This document shows, piece after piece, positions 34,421 through 43,742 of a DNA stretch of 64,000 nt. Within the stretch, counting starts at the first letter, position 1; each line of letters begins with the position of its first letter. Location: contig NZ_JADFCM010000004.1 of NCBI RefSeq assembly GCF_015234585.1, positions 29,123-93,122 of the forward strand. Reading direction: 5' to 3'. Source of the stretch: Pseudalkalibacillus hwajinpoensis (GTDB lineage Bacteria; Bacillota; Bacilli; Bacillales; Guptibacillaceae). Made by a program: the position numbers and the translations under genes. The notes below the pieces were generated by a model, which saw only the letters and a program-made list of their open reading frames with translations, was not told where the DNA came from and made no database searches.

Positions 34421-34993
34421 TTAAAATGAGCGTTGTTTCCCGAGGCTAAGAAGCGAATTAATTTCACATTGATATACCTTCGCTTCTTTTGGACCTATTG
34501 CTTCTCCCACCTTGGCTTGAAGGATTGTAAGCCGTTCTATCTCTGATTGAGTTAAATAAACTGGCGATGGACTCATAATCCCTTTAACAACTGAGCCATT
34601 TGTTTCGCTCTCGTAGTGATACGTTTGAATGTTTTCACTCTGAAGCCGGTTGTTATTTTGTTCAACAATTTGATCTGTTTTTTGCTCGATATAACGCTTT
34701 AGAAAAGCGCTGCTCCCGAACCCTGTAAGTAGCGCTAAATAGAGTAAGTATTGACCTGAAGCTGTTTCAATAAATAATAACGTCGTTAATATCCCACCAA
34801 TTCCACCAACTAATGGCTCTTTTATTGATCCAATATTATAATAGACTGCATTATTTTGTTGATTGACTACTTTTCGAAACCGTTGAAATTCACCTGAGAT
34901 CAGGATATTACCAATCCCTCCTAAAGCACCAGCTAGCGTTATGGAGAGTAGATACAGCCAGAAATGATCGCTTAAGTCACTCAGGAAATCCAT
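34421..34993 (-). CDS. membrane protein co-transcribed with spoVR, unknown
   Basis: A 190-residue protein with three hydrophobic segments in its first half (about residues 12-33, 62-78, 80-98) and a soluble C-terminal domain. Glycine-rich GALGGIGNIL and GGIGGIL are notable. It begins three bases after the spoVR stop, so it is almost certainly in the same transcript and might act with SpoVR in the mother cell. I do not recognise the family with confidence. Confidence 0.65.
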   Translation of the reverse strand: MDFLSDLSDHFWLYLLSITLAGALGGIGNILISGEFQRFRKVVNQQNNAVYYNIGSIKEPLVGGIGGILTTLLFIETASGQYLLYLALLTGFGSSAFLKRYIEQKTDQIVEQNNNRLQSENIQTYHYESETNGSVVKGIMSPSPVYLTQSEIERLTILQAKVGEAIGPKEAKVYQCEINSLLSLGKQRSF

Positions 34994-34996
34994 TTG

Positions 34997-36400
34997 CTAC
35001 AAGTACCTACGATGCAACTTCTTTCCATCATATGAAAAGAGAACTTCCTTATCCTCCACTCGCGTTTCCATATGAACCGGGCGCCCCCATAATTGATGTA
35101 CATACGGTAGAACACGCTCTAAATATTGAAGATCAAGCTCTGTTTCTTCAAAAGAATGATGAAGGTACATTTCTCCAGCTTTCATGTAGTTCCCGTCGCT
35201 TACAGTTAAATATGGGAATCCACCATTTACTCTCATTGTCACTAGCTGATCACGAATATGCTCCCATTCTTTATCAACTATTTTGTAATCGCGTCCCTTC
35301 TTTTGGAACAAATACAAATCTTCTTTATATACGAGATCCTTTGTGAGGTAATTCCTGATAAATGAAATATCAGCTTCCACTTCACGAACTTCAAACATCT
35401 TCTCTCTTCCTTTACCTACTTCGAATCCGCGCTGCTTCATTTCCTCTGTAGGATGATCATACACTTCCTCAATATGCTCAAAGATTTTAAGACCGAGGTA
35501 ATAAGGATTAATACGTGTTCGTGAAGGTTGCACAACATTTGCATTGAGTGAAGCGAATTCAATCGCTTCATCCGTCGTTAAATCCATTTCACGAAGAATT
35601 CGCTGATGCCAATAACTTGCCCATCCTTCATTCATGATCTTTGTTTCAAGCTGTGGCCAGAAATACAGCATTTCCTCTCTCATCATCGTCATAATATCTC
35701 GCTGCCAGTCCTCAAGCTCCGCGCTATATTCCTGAATGAAGAGAAGAAGATCTTTTTCAGGTTGCGGTGGAAACTTCTTCTTTTTCGTCGGAGCTGGCTC
35801 GTCCGCTAACTCATCCTTATCGATTGACCACAAATCATTATATCGAGAATCAGGCTTCACTGGAATCGGCGTTTCATCTTGAAGATTATACGTCAATCTT
35901 GGTCTCATTATAGAAGGATCAATATGTTCTTGTATGGAGAGAACAGCGTCAAGAAAGCTCTCCACTTCAGCCTTTCCATAGTGATGCTCATAATAAGCGA
36001 TCCGTTCAGCGGTTGCTGTCATACTCTCAACCATATCTCTTCGCGTATTTGAAAAACGAATATTATTCTTGAAGAAGTCACAGTGAGCAAGTACATGAGC
36101 AATAATGAGTTTATTCTGAATTAAACTATTCGTATCTAACAGAAAGGCGTAGCATGGGTCAGAATTAATAACAAGCTCATAGATTTTACTTAGCCCCAGG
36201 TCATATTGTAGCTTCATCTTATGAAATTGCTTACCAAAACTCCAATGTGAGAAGCGAGTTGGCATTCCATAAGCTCCAAACGTGTAAATAATGTCTGCTG
36301 GACATATCTCATAACGCATAGGGTAATAATCGAGCCCAAACCCTTTTGCTATTTCTGTAATCTCTTCTATAGCGTAAAAGATTTCTTTCTCTGTAGACAT
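34997..36400 (-). CDS. spoVR: SpoVR family protein
   Basis: A 467-residue soluble protein of the SpoVR/YcgB family, needed for spore cortex formation in B. subtilis. Family landmarks include [14 protein letters not shown] near the N-terminus, the histidine-rich [16 protein letters not shown] (about residues 105-120) and [22 protein letters not shown] precedes the ATG. In proteobacteria its homologue YcgB is functionally linked to YeaG and YeaH, homologues of PrkA and YhbH found 11-15 kb away here. A SigE-like promoter lies upstream. Confidence 0.93.
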   Translation of the reverse strand: MSTEKEIFYAIEEITEIAKGFGLDYYPMRYEICPADIIYTFGAYGMPTRFSHWSFGKQFHKMKLQYDLGLSKIYELVINSDPCYAFLLDTNSLIQNKLIIAHVLAHCDFFKNNIRFSNTRRDMVESMTATAERIAYYEHHYGKAEVESFLDAVLSIQEHIDPSIMRPRLTYNLQDETPIPVKPDSRYNDLWSIDKDELADEPAPTKKKKFPPQPEKDLLLFIQEYSAELEDWQRDIMTMMREEMLYFWPQLETKIMNEGWASYWHQRILREMDLTTDEAIEFASLNANVVQPSRTRINPYYLGLKIFEHIEEVYDHPTEEMKQRGFEVGKGREKMFEVREVEADISFIRNYLTKDLVYKEDLYLFQKKGRDYKIVDKEWEHIRDQLVTMRVNGGFPYLTVSDGNYMKAGEMYLHHSFEETELDLQYLERVLPYVHQLWGRPVHMETRVEDKEVLFSYDGKKLHRRYL

Positions 36401-36432
36401 GTCATTCCCTCCTAAATGAATTGCTTACTAAT

Positions 36433-36460
36433 ATGTATGACCGGACAAGTAGGTTCATGA
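36433..36460 (-). promoter_or_regulatory. candidate SigE promoter of spoVR
   Basis: On the minus strand TCATGAA and CATACAT are 14 bases apart. The -10 is close to the SigE consensus, the -35 weaker. The start codon is about 33 bases downstream. Confidence 0.45.
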
Positions 36461-36513
36461 GTAACGTAAAAAAATCGTTATTCAAAAATGTTTTATTAAA
36501 TTGTCAGATTGTA

Positions 36514-36541
36514 TTGAAAATTTCATGAATAGGCGTATAAT
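36514..36541 (+). promoter_or_regulatory. SigA promoter of the bile-acid-type symporter gene
   Basis: TTGAAA and TATAAT are 16 bases apart, 31 bases before the start codon. Confidence 0.7.
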
Positions 36542-36571
36542 CAGGATTAAATTTTCTAAGGATGTGATGAA

Positions 36572-37537
36572 ATGAGAGCTCTTGAGAAGGCAAGTCATTT
36601 TGCGGGGAATACCTTTGCGATTTGGGTCATTCTTTTTGCAGTGCTCGGGTTTATATTCCCTAATGGATTTACGTGGATTACATCATACATAACGATCTTA
36701 CTCGGAGTCATTATGTTTGGCATGGGCATGACCTTATCTGCAAAGGATTTCAAAGAAGTAGTGAAACAACCAAAAAGCGTTGCCATCGGAGTAGCTGCAC
36801 AATTTATTGTTATGCCTTTGCTCGCTTACGGTCTTGCCGTTATTTTTCAATTACCAGCTGAAATTGCTGTCGGTGTAATTCTTGTTGGATGTTGTCCTGG
36901 GGGGACTGCTTCAAACGTCATCACTTACTTATCGAAAGGAAACACAGCTTTATCAGTAGCGATTACAGCCGTTTCTACACTACTGGCTCCTTTAGTAACA
37001 CCTGCTCTCGTTCTCTTATTTGCGAGTCAATGGCTACCTGTATCTGCAGGTGATCTATTCCTTTCGATCTTTCAAATGGTCGTTATTCCCATTACACTTG
37101 GCTTTGGCGTAAAACTGATTTTTAAAGAAAAAGTTGCTGAGAGTGTTAAAGTCCTTCCGCTTGTTTCAGTTATCTCAATCGTCGCTATTGTTGCAGCAGT
37201 CGTTGGTGCAAGCAAAGATCGGATTGCAGAAACGGGACTCATTATTTTCTCAATTGTTATTCTCCATAATATACTTGGCCTTGTCGTTGGCTATTTTCTT
37301 GCCAAATTACTGCAACTCCCTGAACCCGATCAACGCGCGATCTCGATTGAAGTCGGGATGCAAAATTCCGGTCTAGGCGCAGCACTTGCTTCTGCTCATT
37401 TTAATCCCATCGCCGCAGTACCAAGCGCTATTTTTAGTGTATGGCATAACATCTCTGGTCCGATCCTAGCTACCATTTGGAGCAAAAGAAAACCTTCTAC
37501 TAAAGAGCAAAAAGCCCTTACTAAAAAAAGCGCATAA
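36572..37537 (+). CDS. bile acid:sodium symporter family transporter (YocS-like)
   Basis: A 321-residue protein with nine or ten membrane helices and the family signature GCCPGGTASNVITYLSKGN (about residues 105-125), plus QNSGLGAALA in the second half. Members use Na+ to import organic anions; substrates in Bacillus are mostly unknown, with pantothenate or keto acids proposed for some relatives. AAGGA lies upstream. It has its own promoter and terminator. Confidence 0.85.
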   Translation: MRALEKASHFAGNTFAIWVILFAVLGFIFPNGFTWITSYITILLGVIMFGMGMTLSAKDFKEVVKQPKSVAIGVAAQFIVMPLLAYGLAVIFQLPAEIAVGVILVGCCPGGTASNVITYLSKGNTALSVAITAVSTLLAPLVTPALVLLFASQWLPVSAGDLFLSIFQMVVIPITLGFGVKLIFKEKVAESVKVLPLVSVISIVAIVAAVVGASKDRIAETGLIIFSIVILHNILGLVVGYFLAKLLQLPEPDQRAISIEVGMQNSGLGAALASAHFNPIAAVPSAIFSVWHNISGPILATIWSKRKPSTKEQKALTKKSA

Positions 37538-37539
37538 GA

Positions 37540-37574
37540 AAAGGCAGGTCTCTCCATGGAGGACCTGCCTTTGT
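37540..37574. terminator. bidirectional terminator
   Basis: AAAGGCAGGTC pairs with GACCTGCCTTT with an inner CTCC/GGAG stem. It separates the convergent symporter and MscS-type genes. Confidence 0.82.
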
Positions 37575-37575
37575 C

Positions 37576-38655
37576 TTAGTTATACATTTTCTCTTCTTCA
37601 TGTGACGGAGTTGTTTCCACATGGAGAGTTTGTGTAGGAAATGCAAAAGCAACATGTTCTTCTTCCATTATTTTCATAATTTTAAAATTCACATCTTGTT
37701 TTACATTCAAAAAGTCCCCCCACGTGGTTGTGTTGGTAAAGAAATAAAGAAAAACATCAAGGCTGCTATGATTAAACTCATCAAATGACACAAATATAGT
37801 CTCGGGATGAATTTCTTCATGATCGCGAAGCATTTTCTCGATTCGATCAATACACGTTTCAAGTCTTTCTGATGGCGTATTATACGTTACTCCTAAATGA
37901 AAGGTAATTTGCCGCTTACCCATTTTGGACCAGTTCGTAATATTTTCATTCGCTAATCGCGCATTCGGAACTGTCACAAGCGCCTGGGCAAACGTACGAA
38001 TTTTAGTACTTCTAAACGTAATATCCTCAACCACGCCTTCTACACTCGGTGTTTTAATCCATTCACCGATCGAAAATGGCTTCTCAGTAATAATCACTAT
38101 TCCACCGAAGAAGTTTTCAATCGTCTCTTTTGCAGCAAGAGCAAACGCTAAACCTCCAAGTCCAAGCCCAGTAATGAAGCCGTTAACGTCATAACCGAAT
38201 TCTCCTGCGATAACACTAAACGTCATAGCAACAATTAAAAGACGAAGTGTTTTTGATAGAAACGGAATAAGAAGCTGATCAATTTTTAGATTATATTTGC
38301 TGTTCACTGTTTGGAAAAACAGTGATGACGATGAGGAAAGGTTATATAATCCCCATGCAGTAAGAAAAATTAACGACGATCTCATAATCTCTTTATAAAG
38401 TTCATTATGATGATCTAGGAATGACACGTAACGTACAGAAATATACAAACCAATTATTACGAATAACATTCGTAACGGCCTCTCAAAAGCAAGGAAGAGG
38501 TGTGTGAAAAATTCTGTAGAAGACTTTCTACTTAATTTAAGAAAAACATTAAATATATATTTCGCGAAAATTTTCCTCATTACTAGAAAAAGAAGGAAAA
38601 TACCGAGTGCAATACCAAGTTCAATCCATGTGTCTTGAATACGTAACAATTCCAT
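37576..38655 (-). CDS. yhdY: MscS-family mechanosensitive channel (YhdY-like)
   Basis: A 359-residue protein with about five membrane helices. The pore helix is GLGLGGLAFALAAKETIENFFGG (about residues 165-187), followed by the beta domain (ITEKPFSIGEWI, VEDITFRSTKIRT) and a C-terminal alpha/beta domain. Such channels release solutes on hypo-osmotic shock. AGGGGA lies eight bases before the ATG. The similarity and location support YhdY, one of several MscS paralogues in Bacillus. Confidence 0.85.
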   Translation of the reverse strand: MELLRIQDTWIELGIALGIFLLFLVMRKIFAKYIFNVFLKLSRKSSTEFFTHLFLAFERPLRMLFVIIGLYISVRYVSFLDHHNELYKEIMRSSLIFLTAWGLYNLSSSSSLFFQTVNSKYNLKIDQLLIPFLSKTLRLLIVAMTFSVIAGEFGYDVNGFITGLGLGGLAFALAAKETIENFFGGIVIITEKPFSIGEWIKTPSVEGVVEDITFRSTKIRTFAQALVTVPNARLANENITNWSKMGKRQITFHLGVTYNTPSERLETCIDRIEKMLRDHEEIHPETIFVSFDEFNHSSLDVFLYFFTNTTTWGDFLNVKQDVNFKIMKIMEEEHVAFAFPTQTLHVETTPSHEEEKMYN

Positions 38656-38736
38656 TACGCAACTTCCCCTTTACAAAAATAGGTTATAAGGATATACATT
38701 CGTTTTCTAGAACTTGTATTTGTCAGTTACAGAGAA

Positions 38737-39624
38737 TTATGCTGCTTTTTTTTCTGACTGTTGGTCATAGCTTACATTCCACTGGGAGATGACAATGCCA
38801 ATCAAAATCAACAAAACGCCTCCCCATTGAACAAGATGAACCGCTTCGTGAAGAAAAACCGCCGATAAAAGCACTGCCGCTGGAAGCTCTGAGGAACTTA
38901 AAATCGTTCCAACACTTGAACCTACTTTAGGTACACCAATGGCCATAAATAAGACCGGAAATATATTTCCGAGAAGCGCTAAAAACAAACCAAACATCCA
39001 CCATTCACCTGATATATCCCCTTGGAAAAGTGACTCAGGGGAGAACATAGTTAAGACGAGAATACCAGCTATTGTAACCATATAAAAGCTTTTTTGAACA
39101 GCAGGAACTTCTGCTGATGTTTTACTCATAATAAAAATATAGATGGCAAAACAGATTGCTGCAAGAAGACCCAGTAAAATACCGATCGGATCATAAATGA
39201 ATTCCTTAGCTCCTACTACTCCACTCGCTAGAAATGTCCCTATGAGGAGAATAATAACTGATACGAACGTTTTAGGTTCTGGCCATCTTTTTTGACTGAG
39301 AGAATCAAGTAGGAGGCCGATCCAAGTGAATTGAAAGAGAAGAAGCACCGCAATAGAAGCTGGCAGTTTGGATACAGCAAGCGTATAGAAAATAGAAACA
39401 CAACCGATAGCCACTCCACCGATTAGAATAAATTTTAAGCCTTGTAATTTTAGTTTTTTCTTAGAAAGAACAACGAGAACTATTAGAACGAGCCATCCAA
39501 TAAAGAATTGACCAGCTAATAATTCTCCTACTGAAAATCCTTTAGAAATCCCTATTTTCGTAATTGTAGACAATGAACCTAAACTACATCCTGCAAATAA
39601 AACAAGTAATACATATTTCCACAT
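38737..39624 (-). CDS. EamA/DMT-family transporter
   Basis: A 295-residue protein with ten membrane helices in two EamA repeats, typical of drug/metabolite exporters of the YdfC/YvbV type. The second repeat ends with VLLSAVFLHEAVHLVQWGG, a common family pattern. GGGAGG lies seven bases before the ATG. The substrate is unknown. Transcribed alone. Confidence 0.85.
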   Translation of the reverse strand: MWKYVLLVLFAGCSLGSLSTITKIGISKGFSVGELLAGQFFIGWLVLIVLVVLSKKKLKLQGLKFILIGGVAIGCVSIFYTLAVSKLPASIAVLLLFQFTWIGLLLDSLSQKRWPEPKTFVSVIILLIGTFLASGVVGAKEFIYDPIGILLGLLAAICFAIYIFIMSKTSAEVPAVQKSFYMVTIAGILVLTMFSPESLFQGDISGEWWMFGLFLALLGNIFPVLFMAIGVPKVGSSVGTILSSSELPAAVLLSAVFLHEAVHLVQWGGVLLILIGIVISQWNVSYDQQSEKKAA

Positions 39625-39699
39625 TCGATGATCCTCCCATCATTTATCTCATGCTTACCTTTTTTAAAGGAATTCAATGAATGGTATAAAAATAAGACA

Positions 39700-39742
39700 A
39701 TAAAAAAATCGCCCCCTGTCGAACAATCGACAAAGGGCGATG
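39700..39742 (-). terminator. minus-strand terminator far downstream of a small gene
   Basis: On the minus strand ATCGCCC pairs with GGGCGAT and GTCGA with TCGAC, followed by seven T. The nearest upstream minus-strand gene ends 170 bases before it, so a long 3' region or a separate RNA is transcribed here. Confidence 0.75.
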
Positions 39743-39910
39743 AAAATGAAAGGTTTTTCTTTCAGAAAAATCGCCGTCTAACCTGTCTGAGGCTAGTTTT
39801 AGTATATTTAAATCATAAGCCCTAATCCCCGTCTCGTCAATAAGAGCTGTAAAACTACAAATGAACCATAGGAACGAGATGCGAAAATAATTTATAGCAA
39901 TCGTATTCTT
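39743..39910. other. 168-bp stretch without gene between a small gene and its terminator
   Basis: No reading frame with a ribosome binding site was found. On the minus strand it would be the 3' untranslated region of the 62-residue gene or an independent small RNA. No known riboswitch was recognised. Confidence 0.35.
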
Positions 39911-40099
39911 CTAATAAATCTGATAGATCCCCGTCGTAATGAGATAACCCACAAGTAAACCAAGAAAAACCGACATCGAAATGTAGGACCATTTTGATTT
40001 AAATTCAATCCCAACCCCATTCACTGGCTCATAAATCCAGCTATACTGGACAAATCCCAACATCAAAAACAACATGACACCAAATCCTAAATTAGTCAC
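39911..40099 (-). CDS. small two-helix membrane protein, unknown
   Basis: A 62-residue protein with two membrane helices (about residues 5-22 and 41-60). A GTG start has AGGGGGAG six bases upstream, which supports expression. No family recognised. It follows the tlpA-like gene on the same strand, with a weak hairpin between them. Confidence 0.55.
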   Translation of the reverse strand: MTNLGFGVMLFLMLGFVQYSWIYEPVNGVGIEFKSKWSYISMSVFLGLLVGYLITTGIYQIY

Positions 40100-40147
40100 A
40101 GTTCACTCCCCCTTATGCGTCAACTGTTTATCCTTCGCAATTTTAAA

Positions 40148-40170
40148 ACATCGTTTCTTTTAAAGAACGA
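40148..40170 (-). terminator. possible terminator downstream of the TlpA-like gene
   Basis: On the minus strand ATCGTTCTTT pairs imperfectly with AAAGAAACGAT and is followed by GTTTTAAAATT. Confidence 0.45.
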
Positions 40171-40212
40171 TTGAGCGAACGGAAGCTCATACCTCTCCTA
40201 ACAATACCTCTC

Positions 40213-40782
40213 TTATTCCACTGAAGATGCCAACTCAACCATTTGTTCTTTACTCATAGGACCTATTACCCTCTTCATTATTATACCATTTTTGTCAACT
40301 AAATACGTCGTTGGTATTGTTATAGTAGCGAAAGTATTTGATTGCTCACCATTTTCATCCAACAATACTGGAAAGGTAAGAGCATATTCTTTCACAAAAT
40401 CTTCCACAACTTGAGAAGAAGATTCGTTGGTCGTAATATTTATAGAAAGAATTTCTGCATCGTATTCCTCTGCCTTTTCTTCATAAAACTCCTGCATATC
40501 CGGCATTTCTTTTTTACAAGGGGGGCACCAGGTCGTCCAGAAATTAATAAAAGTTACCTTCCCTTTGTAATCAGAGAGGCTCACTTCTTCCCCTTCTAGT
40601 GAATATAATGTAAAATCAGGTGCCTTATCTCCTTTTTGCAATCCTACTTCAACAGCTCCTGACACTTGCTTCGCTGGTTCTGCTTGATTTATAACGCTAA
40701 CATTCTTATTATCCGTAAAAACTTGCAAACCAAAAGCTAAAAAACCACTAAGGACGACGATCCCGATTATCAAATTTCTCAT
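40213..40782 (-). CDS. TlpA/ResA-like membrane-anchored thioredoxin
   Basis: A 189-residue protein with an N-terminal membrane anchor (about residues 4-21) and an extracytoplasmic thioredoxin fold. The active-site pair is Cys86-Pro-Pro-Cys89 (TTWCPPCKKEMP) with cis-proline in IPTTYLV. Such proteins reduce disulfides, for example in cytochrome c maturation. AAGGAGGAG lies just upstream. It is downstream of the CstR-like regulator gene in the same direction, so sulfur stress control is conceivable. Confidence 0.85.
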   Translation of the reverse strand: MRNLIIGIVVLSGFLAFGLQVFTDNKNVSVINQAEPAKQVSGAVEVGLQKGDKAPDFTLYSLEGEEVSLSDYKGKVTFINFWTTWCPPCKKEMPDMQEFYEEKAEEYDAEILSINITTNESSSQVVEDFVKEYALTFPVLLDENGEQSNTFATITIPTTYLVDKNGIIMKRVIGPMSKEQMVELASSVE

Positions 40783-41055
40783 TTGCTCCTCCTTTTACCA
40801 AAGAACATCGACTAAATGCCCAATTAACACATAGCTTTGTAAGCACAAATGTTGTAAATAGCAGAGTTTATCCATTATTCACTATCATACCGATTTTAGA
40901 TGGAACTATACCAAATACTTAAGACAGCTATTGTCACAGAACATTTCCCATCTTACTTTTGAAAACGAAGGAGGGGTATGATTTATTGAGTCGTGTATCC
41001 ATTTTAAAAAGGTACTAGGATTCTCATGATATTTTATTCAATATCCTAATAATGC
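40783..41055. other. 273-bp spacer between cstR-like and tlpA-like genes
   Basis: No gene found. Several ATACC/GGTAT-like half-sites occur (around 40888-40916 and 40976-40981), reminiscent of CsoR/CstR operators, but no clear full palindrome was seen. Confidence 0.3.
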
Positions 41056-41316
41056 TTAACGGCTCTTAACGAGAAGTTGAACAGCTTCCTTTACAACATC
41101 TTCTGTAGACTCGCCTTTATCAAGCTGTTCACGAATACACTCCTCTAGATTAGAACCAACTATTAAACCTATCGTACGGTCAATCGCCGTTCTGCTAGCA
41201 GATAGCTGAGTGATTACATCTTTGCAATCTTTCTCTTCTTCAAGCATACGAAGAACACCACGAATTTGACCTTCAACTCTTTTTAAACGGTTTTTCATTT
41301 CATTTGTATATTCCAT
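41056..41316 (-). CDS. CsoR-family persulfide-type repressor (CstR/YrkD-like)
   Basis: An 86-residue helical DUF156 repressor. Cys31 (KDCKDV) and Cys60 (NLEECIRE) are present, but the metal-binding histidine of CsoR is asparagine (Asn56), the pattern of CstR, which senses persulfides rather than Cu(I). NRLKRVEGQIRGVLRM is the standard N-terminal helix. The ATG at 41314-41316 with AAGGGAG seven bases upstream is preferred over one eight codons earlier. No rhodanese, sulfurtransferase or sulfide-oxidation genes are adjacent, unlike typical cst loci. Confidence 0.82.
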   Translation of the reverse strand: MEYTNEMKNRLKRVEGQIRGVLRMLEEEKDCKDVITQLSASRTAIDRTIGLIVGSNLEECIREQLDKGESTEDVVKEAVQLLVKSR

Positions 41317-41473
41317 GATATAACTCCCTTTCGTGTTCATTTATGTTTCTATGAATAAGAATATTCTGTCATAAATAAATTAATTTCTTGCTACTTCTCT
41401 TCATATATTGTAAAATAAATCGTAATTTAAGGATAGGAAAAAGGTTTAGTTCATTATAAGGAGGCAGTGCCTT

Positions 41474-41662
41474 TTGGATTTATCCGAAGATGATAAACGG
41501 TTATCTAAAATTTATCGAAAGATTGTTACCTCAAACGAGTATAAAGCAGGTAAAATTCTCGAGAAACTAGATAGCGAAACGAAAGACAAAGTATTTCATC
41601 TCATTCGTATGAACAAAGCTGAATACGAACATCAATTGAATAAACAACAACTTCACCAATAG
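41474..41662 (+). CDS. small hydrophilic protein, unknown
   Basis: A 62-residue charged, helical protein (DLSEDDKRLSKIYRKIV...). The TTG start has a strong AAGGAGG nine bases upstream and a terminator follows at once, which supports a real gene. No cysteines, membrane segments or known motifs. Confidence 0.6.
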   Translation: MDLSEDDKRLSKIYRKIVTSNEYKAGKILEKLDSETKDKVFHLIRMNKAEYEHQLNKQQLHQ

Positions 41663-41665
41663 TAG

Positions 41666-41697
41666 AAAAATCGGCGAAACTAGCCGATTTTTTTTCG
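41666..41697 (+). terminator. terminator after the small hydrophilic protein gene
   Basis: AAAATCGGC pairs with GCCGATTTT around a 7-base loop, ending in eight T. Confidence 0.92.
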
Positions 41698-41749
41698 TGT
41701 CTTAGTTTAGCATAAGACACATGTTGTGCTTTTAGAGGAAACTCATCAA

Positions 41750-41788
41750 GAAAACCAGGACGAGAGATTTGTCCTGGTTTTCTTTTTC
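41750..41788. terminator. terminator downstream of pgcA
   Basis: AAAACCAGGAC pairs with GTCCTGGTTTT around a 9-base loop, with T-rich runs on both strands. Confidence 0.85.
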
Positions 41789-41799
41789 ATTATTTTATT

Positions 41800-43539
41800 T
41801 TATCCCAAACGTTCTTGAACCTTACCCATAACGGACGATCTAAGTTCAGCCAATTTGCTTTTACTGTTTTCAAGATTATCGCTATTTACGCCAAAATAAA
41901 ATTTCACTTTCGGCTCAGTTCCTGAAGGACGAAGGCAGAACCATGATCCATCTTCTAAAATATATTTCAATACATTTGAAGTAGGCAATTCAATTTGCTC
42001 ACTTTCACCACTACCTAAAAACGTTCTTTTGCTTGTCTCATAATCCTCTACGCTTTGCACTCGTAATCCAGCTGCTTCAGTAGGCGGCTCTTCACGGAAT
42101 TTCGCAAGTAAAGAAACGATCTTCTCTGCCCCTTCTTTTCCTTTCAGTGTTAACGATTCAAGACCTTCCTGATAAAATCCATACTGTTCAAATACTTCGA
42201 GCAAACCTTCATAAAGCGTCATTCCTTTAGACTTGTAGAAAGCAGCAACTTCAGCTGCTACGAGGCATGCTTGAACAGCATCTTTGTCTCGAACAAAGTC
42301 ACCAACAAGATAGCCATAGCTTTCTTCATAGCCAAATAGGAAAGTATGCTCCCCAGTTGTTTCGAATTCTTTAATCTTTTCTCCAATAAATTTAAATCCT
42401 GTAAGCGTATCATATGAAGTAAGACCGTTATCCTCCGCAATCTTACGACCAATTTCAGAAGTAACAATTGTTTTAAGAACTGCGCCATTTTCCGGCAGCT
42501 CTCCATTTTCTTTTTTCTGAGTAATGATGTAGTTCAACAATAGAGCACCTGTTTGATTTCCAGTCAGGACCACATACTTACCCTCTTTGTTTTTCACAGC
42601 TACACCAACACGGTCTGCATCTGGATCTGTAGCCAAAAGTATATCAGCATCCTCCTGCTCCCCATATTGAATGGCTAATTCAAACGCAGCATGTTCTTCC
42701 GGGTTTGGAGAAGACACTGTAGAGAAATTAGGATCTGGTAACTCCTGTTCTTTTACAACAGTTACATTCGTAAATCCATAAGCTTTCAAACCTTCCCTCA
42801 CAGGAATATTCGCTGTTCCGTGCAAAGGCGTGAAGACGATTTTTAATTGCTCGCCCATTTTAGAAAGTAGTCCTTGATTTACGCGAAGCGTTTTTAATTC
42901 TTCTACATATTGACGATCAATTTCTGCGCCAATCATTTGAATAAGTCCTTTTTCTTTCAGTTCTTGCTCGGACGTAACCTTCACTTCTAACTCATTCTCA
43001 ACACCGTCTACATATGAAATTACTTCTGAAGCAGCCTTAGGTGGTAGCTGACCTCCATCTTCTCCGTAAACTTTATAACCGTTATACTCTGGTGGGTTAT
43101 GACTCGCTGTGATAACGATTCCAGCGCAAGCATTTAAAGTTCGAACCGCGAACGAGAGCTCTGGTGTGGGGCGTAGCTCTTCGAAAACATACGTTTGAAT
43201 GCCATGGCTCGAAAGGGTCTTCGCAGCTTCCATAGCGAACTCAGGAGACTTGTGACGTGAATCGTAAGCAATCGCTACTCCTCTTTTCTTGTAAGCTTCA
43301 CCATGTGCATCTATGTATTGCGCAAGACCTTCCGAGGCTTTTCGAATCGTATATAAATTCATTCGATTCGTACCAGGGCCTATTTCTCCCCTCATGCCAC
43401 CCGTGCCAAATTCAAGATTTTTATAAAATGCATCTTCAAGTGATTGGTCTTGTCCTTTTAATGCTTCAAGATCCTTTTTCAATTCTTCGTCAAGGGAAGT
43501 TGCTGATACCCATCTTTTATATTCATTTTTCCAGTCCAT
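41800..43539 (-). CDS. pgcA: phosphoglucomutase PgcA
   Basis: A 579-residue alpha-D-phosphohexomutase that interconverts glucose 6-phosphate and glucose 1-phosphate, feeding UDP-glucose for teichoic acid and glycolipid synthesis. The phosphoserine loop holds Ser146 ([14 protein letters not shown]), the metal loop is DPDADR, and the C-terminal phosphate-binding loop is [18 protein letters not shown] lies six bases before the ATG. Length and motifs match B. subtilis PgcA (YhxB). Confidence 0.95.
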   Translation of the reverse strand: MDWKNEYKRWVSATSLDEELKKDLEALKGQDQSLEDAFYKNLEFGTGGMRGEIGPGTNRMNLYTIRKASEGLAQYIDAHGEAYKKRGVAIAYDSRHKSPEFAMEAAKTLSSHGIQTYVFEELRPTPELSFAVRTLNACAGIVITASHNPPEYNGYKVYGEDGGQLPPKAASEVISYVDGVENELEVKVTSEQELKEKGLIQMIGAEIDRQYVEELKTLRVNQGLLSKMGEQLKIVFTPLHGTANIPVREGLKAYGFTNVTVVKEQELPDPNFSTVSSPNPEEHAAFELAIQYGEQEDADILLATDPDADRVGVAVKNKEGKYVVLTGNQTGALLLNYIITQKKENGELPENGAVLKTIVTSEIGRKIAEDNGLTSYDTLTGFKFIGEKIKEFETTGEHTFLFGYEESYGYLVGDFVRDKDAVQACLVAAEVAAFYKSKGMTLYEGLLEVFEQYGFYQEGLESLTLKGKEGAEKIVSLLAKFREEPPTEAAGLRVQSVEDYETSKRTFLGSGESEQIELPTSNVLKYILEDGSWFCLRPSGTEPKVKFYFGVNSDNLENSKSKLAELRSSVMGKVQERLG

Positions 43540-43703
43540 TATTGCCTCCTATTATGTATATCTTCTTTAATTTTTATCAATTCGAGAAAACCTGTTAAAA
43601 TCCTGCATTTTGGCTAGATTTTCTCCTTTTCTCTAATTATCATAATACGAATTGTATCGTACGCCAATGCTATATAGGAAAAAAACACCATTCTCTTAAA
43701 TTC

Positions 43704-43742
43704 GACAAAAAAAGCAAGCCGGGGAACGGCTTACTTTTTGTA
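43704..43742 (-). terminator. terminator downstream of yhcX
   Basis: On the minus strand AAGTAAGCCG pairs with CGGCTTGCTT around TTCCC and is followed by TTTTTTTG. It overlaps the end of the gene. Confidence 0.88.
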
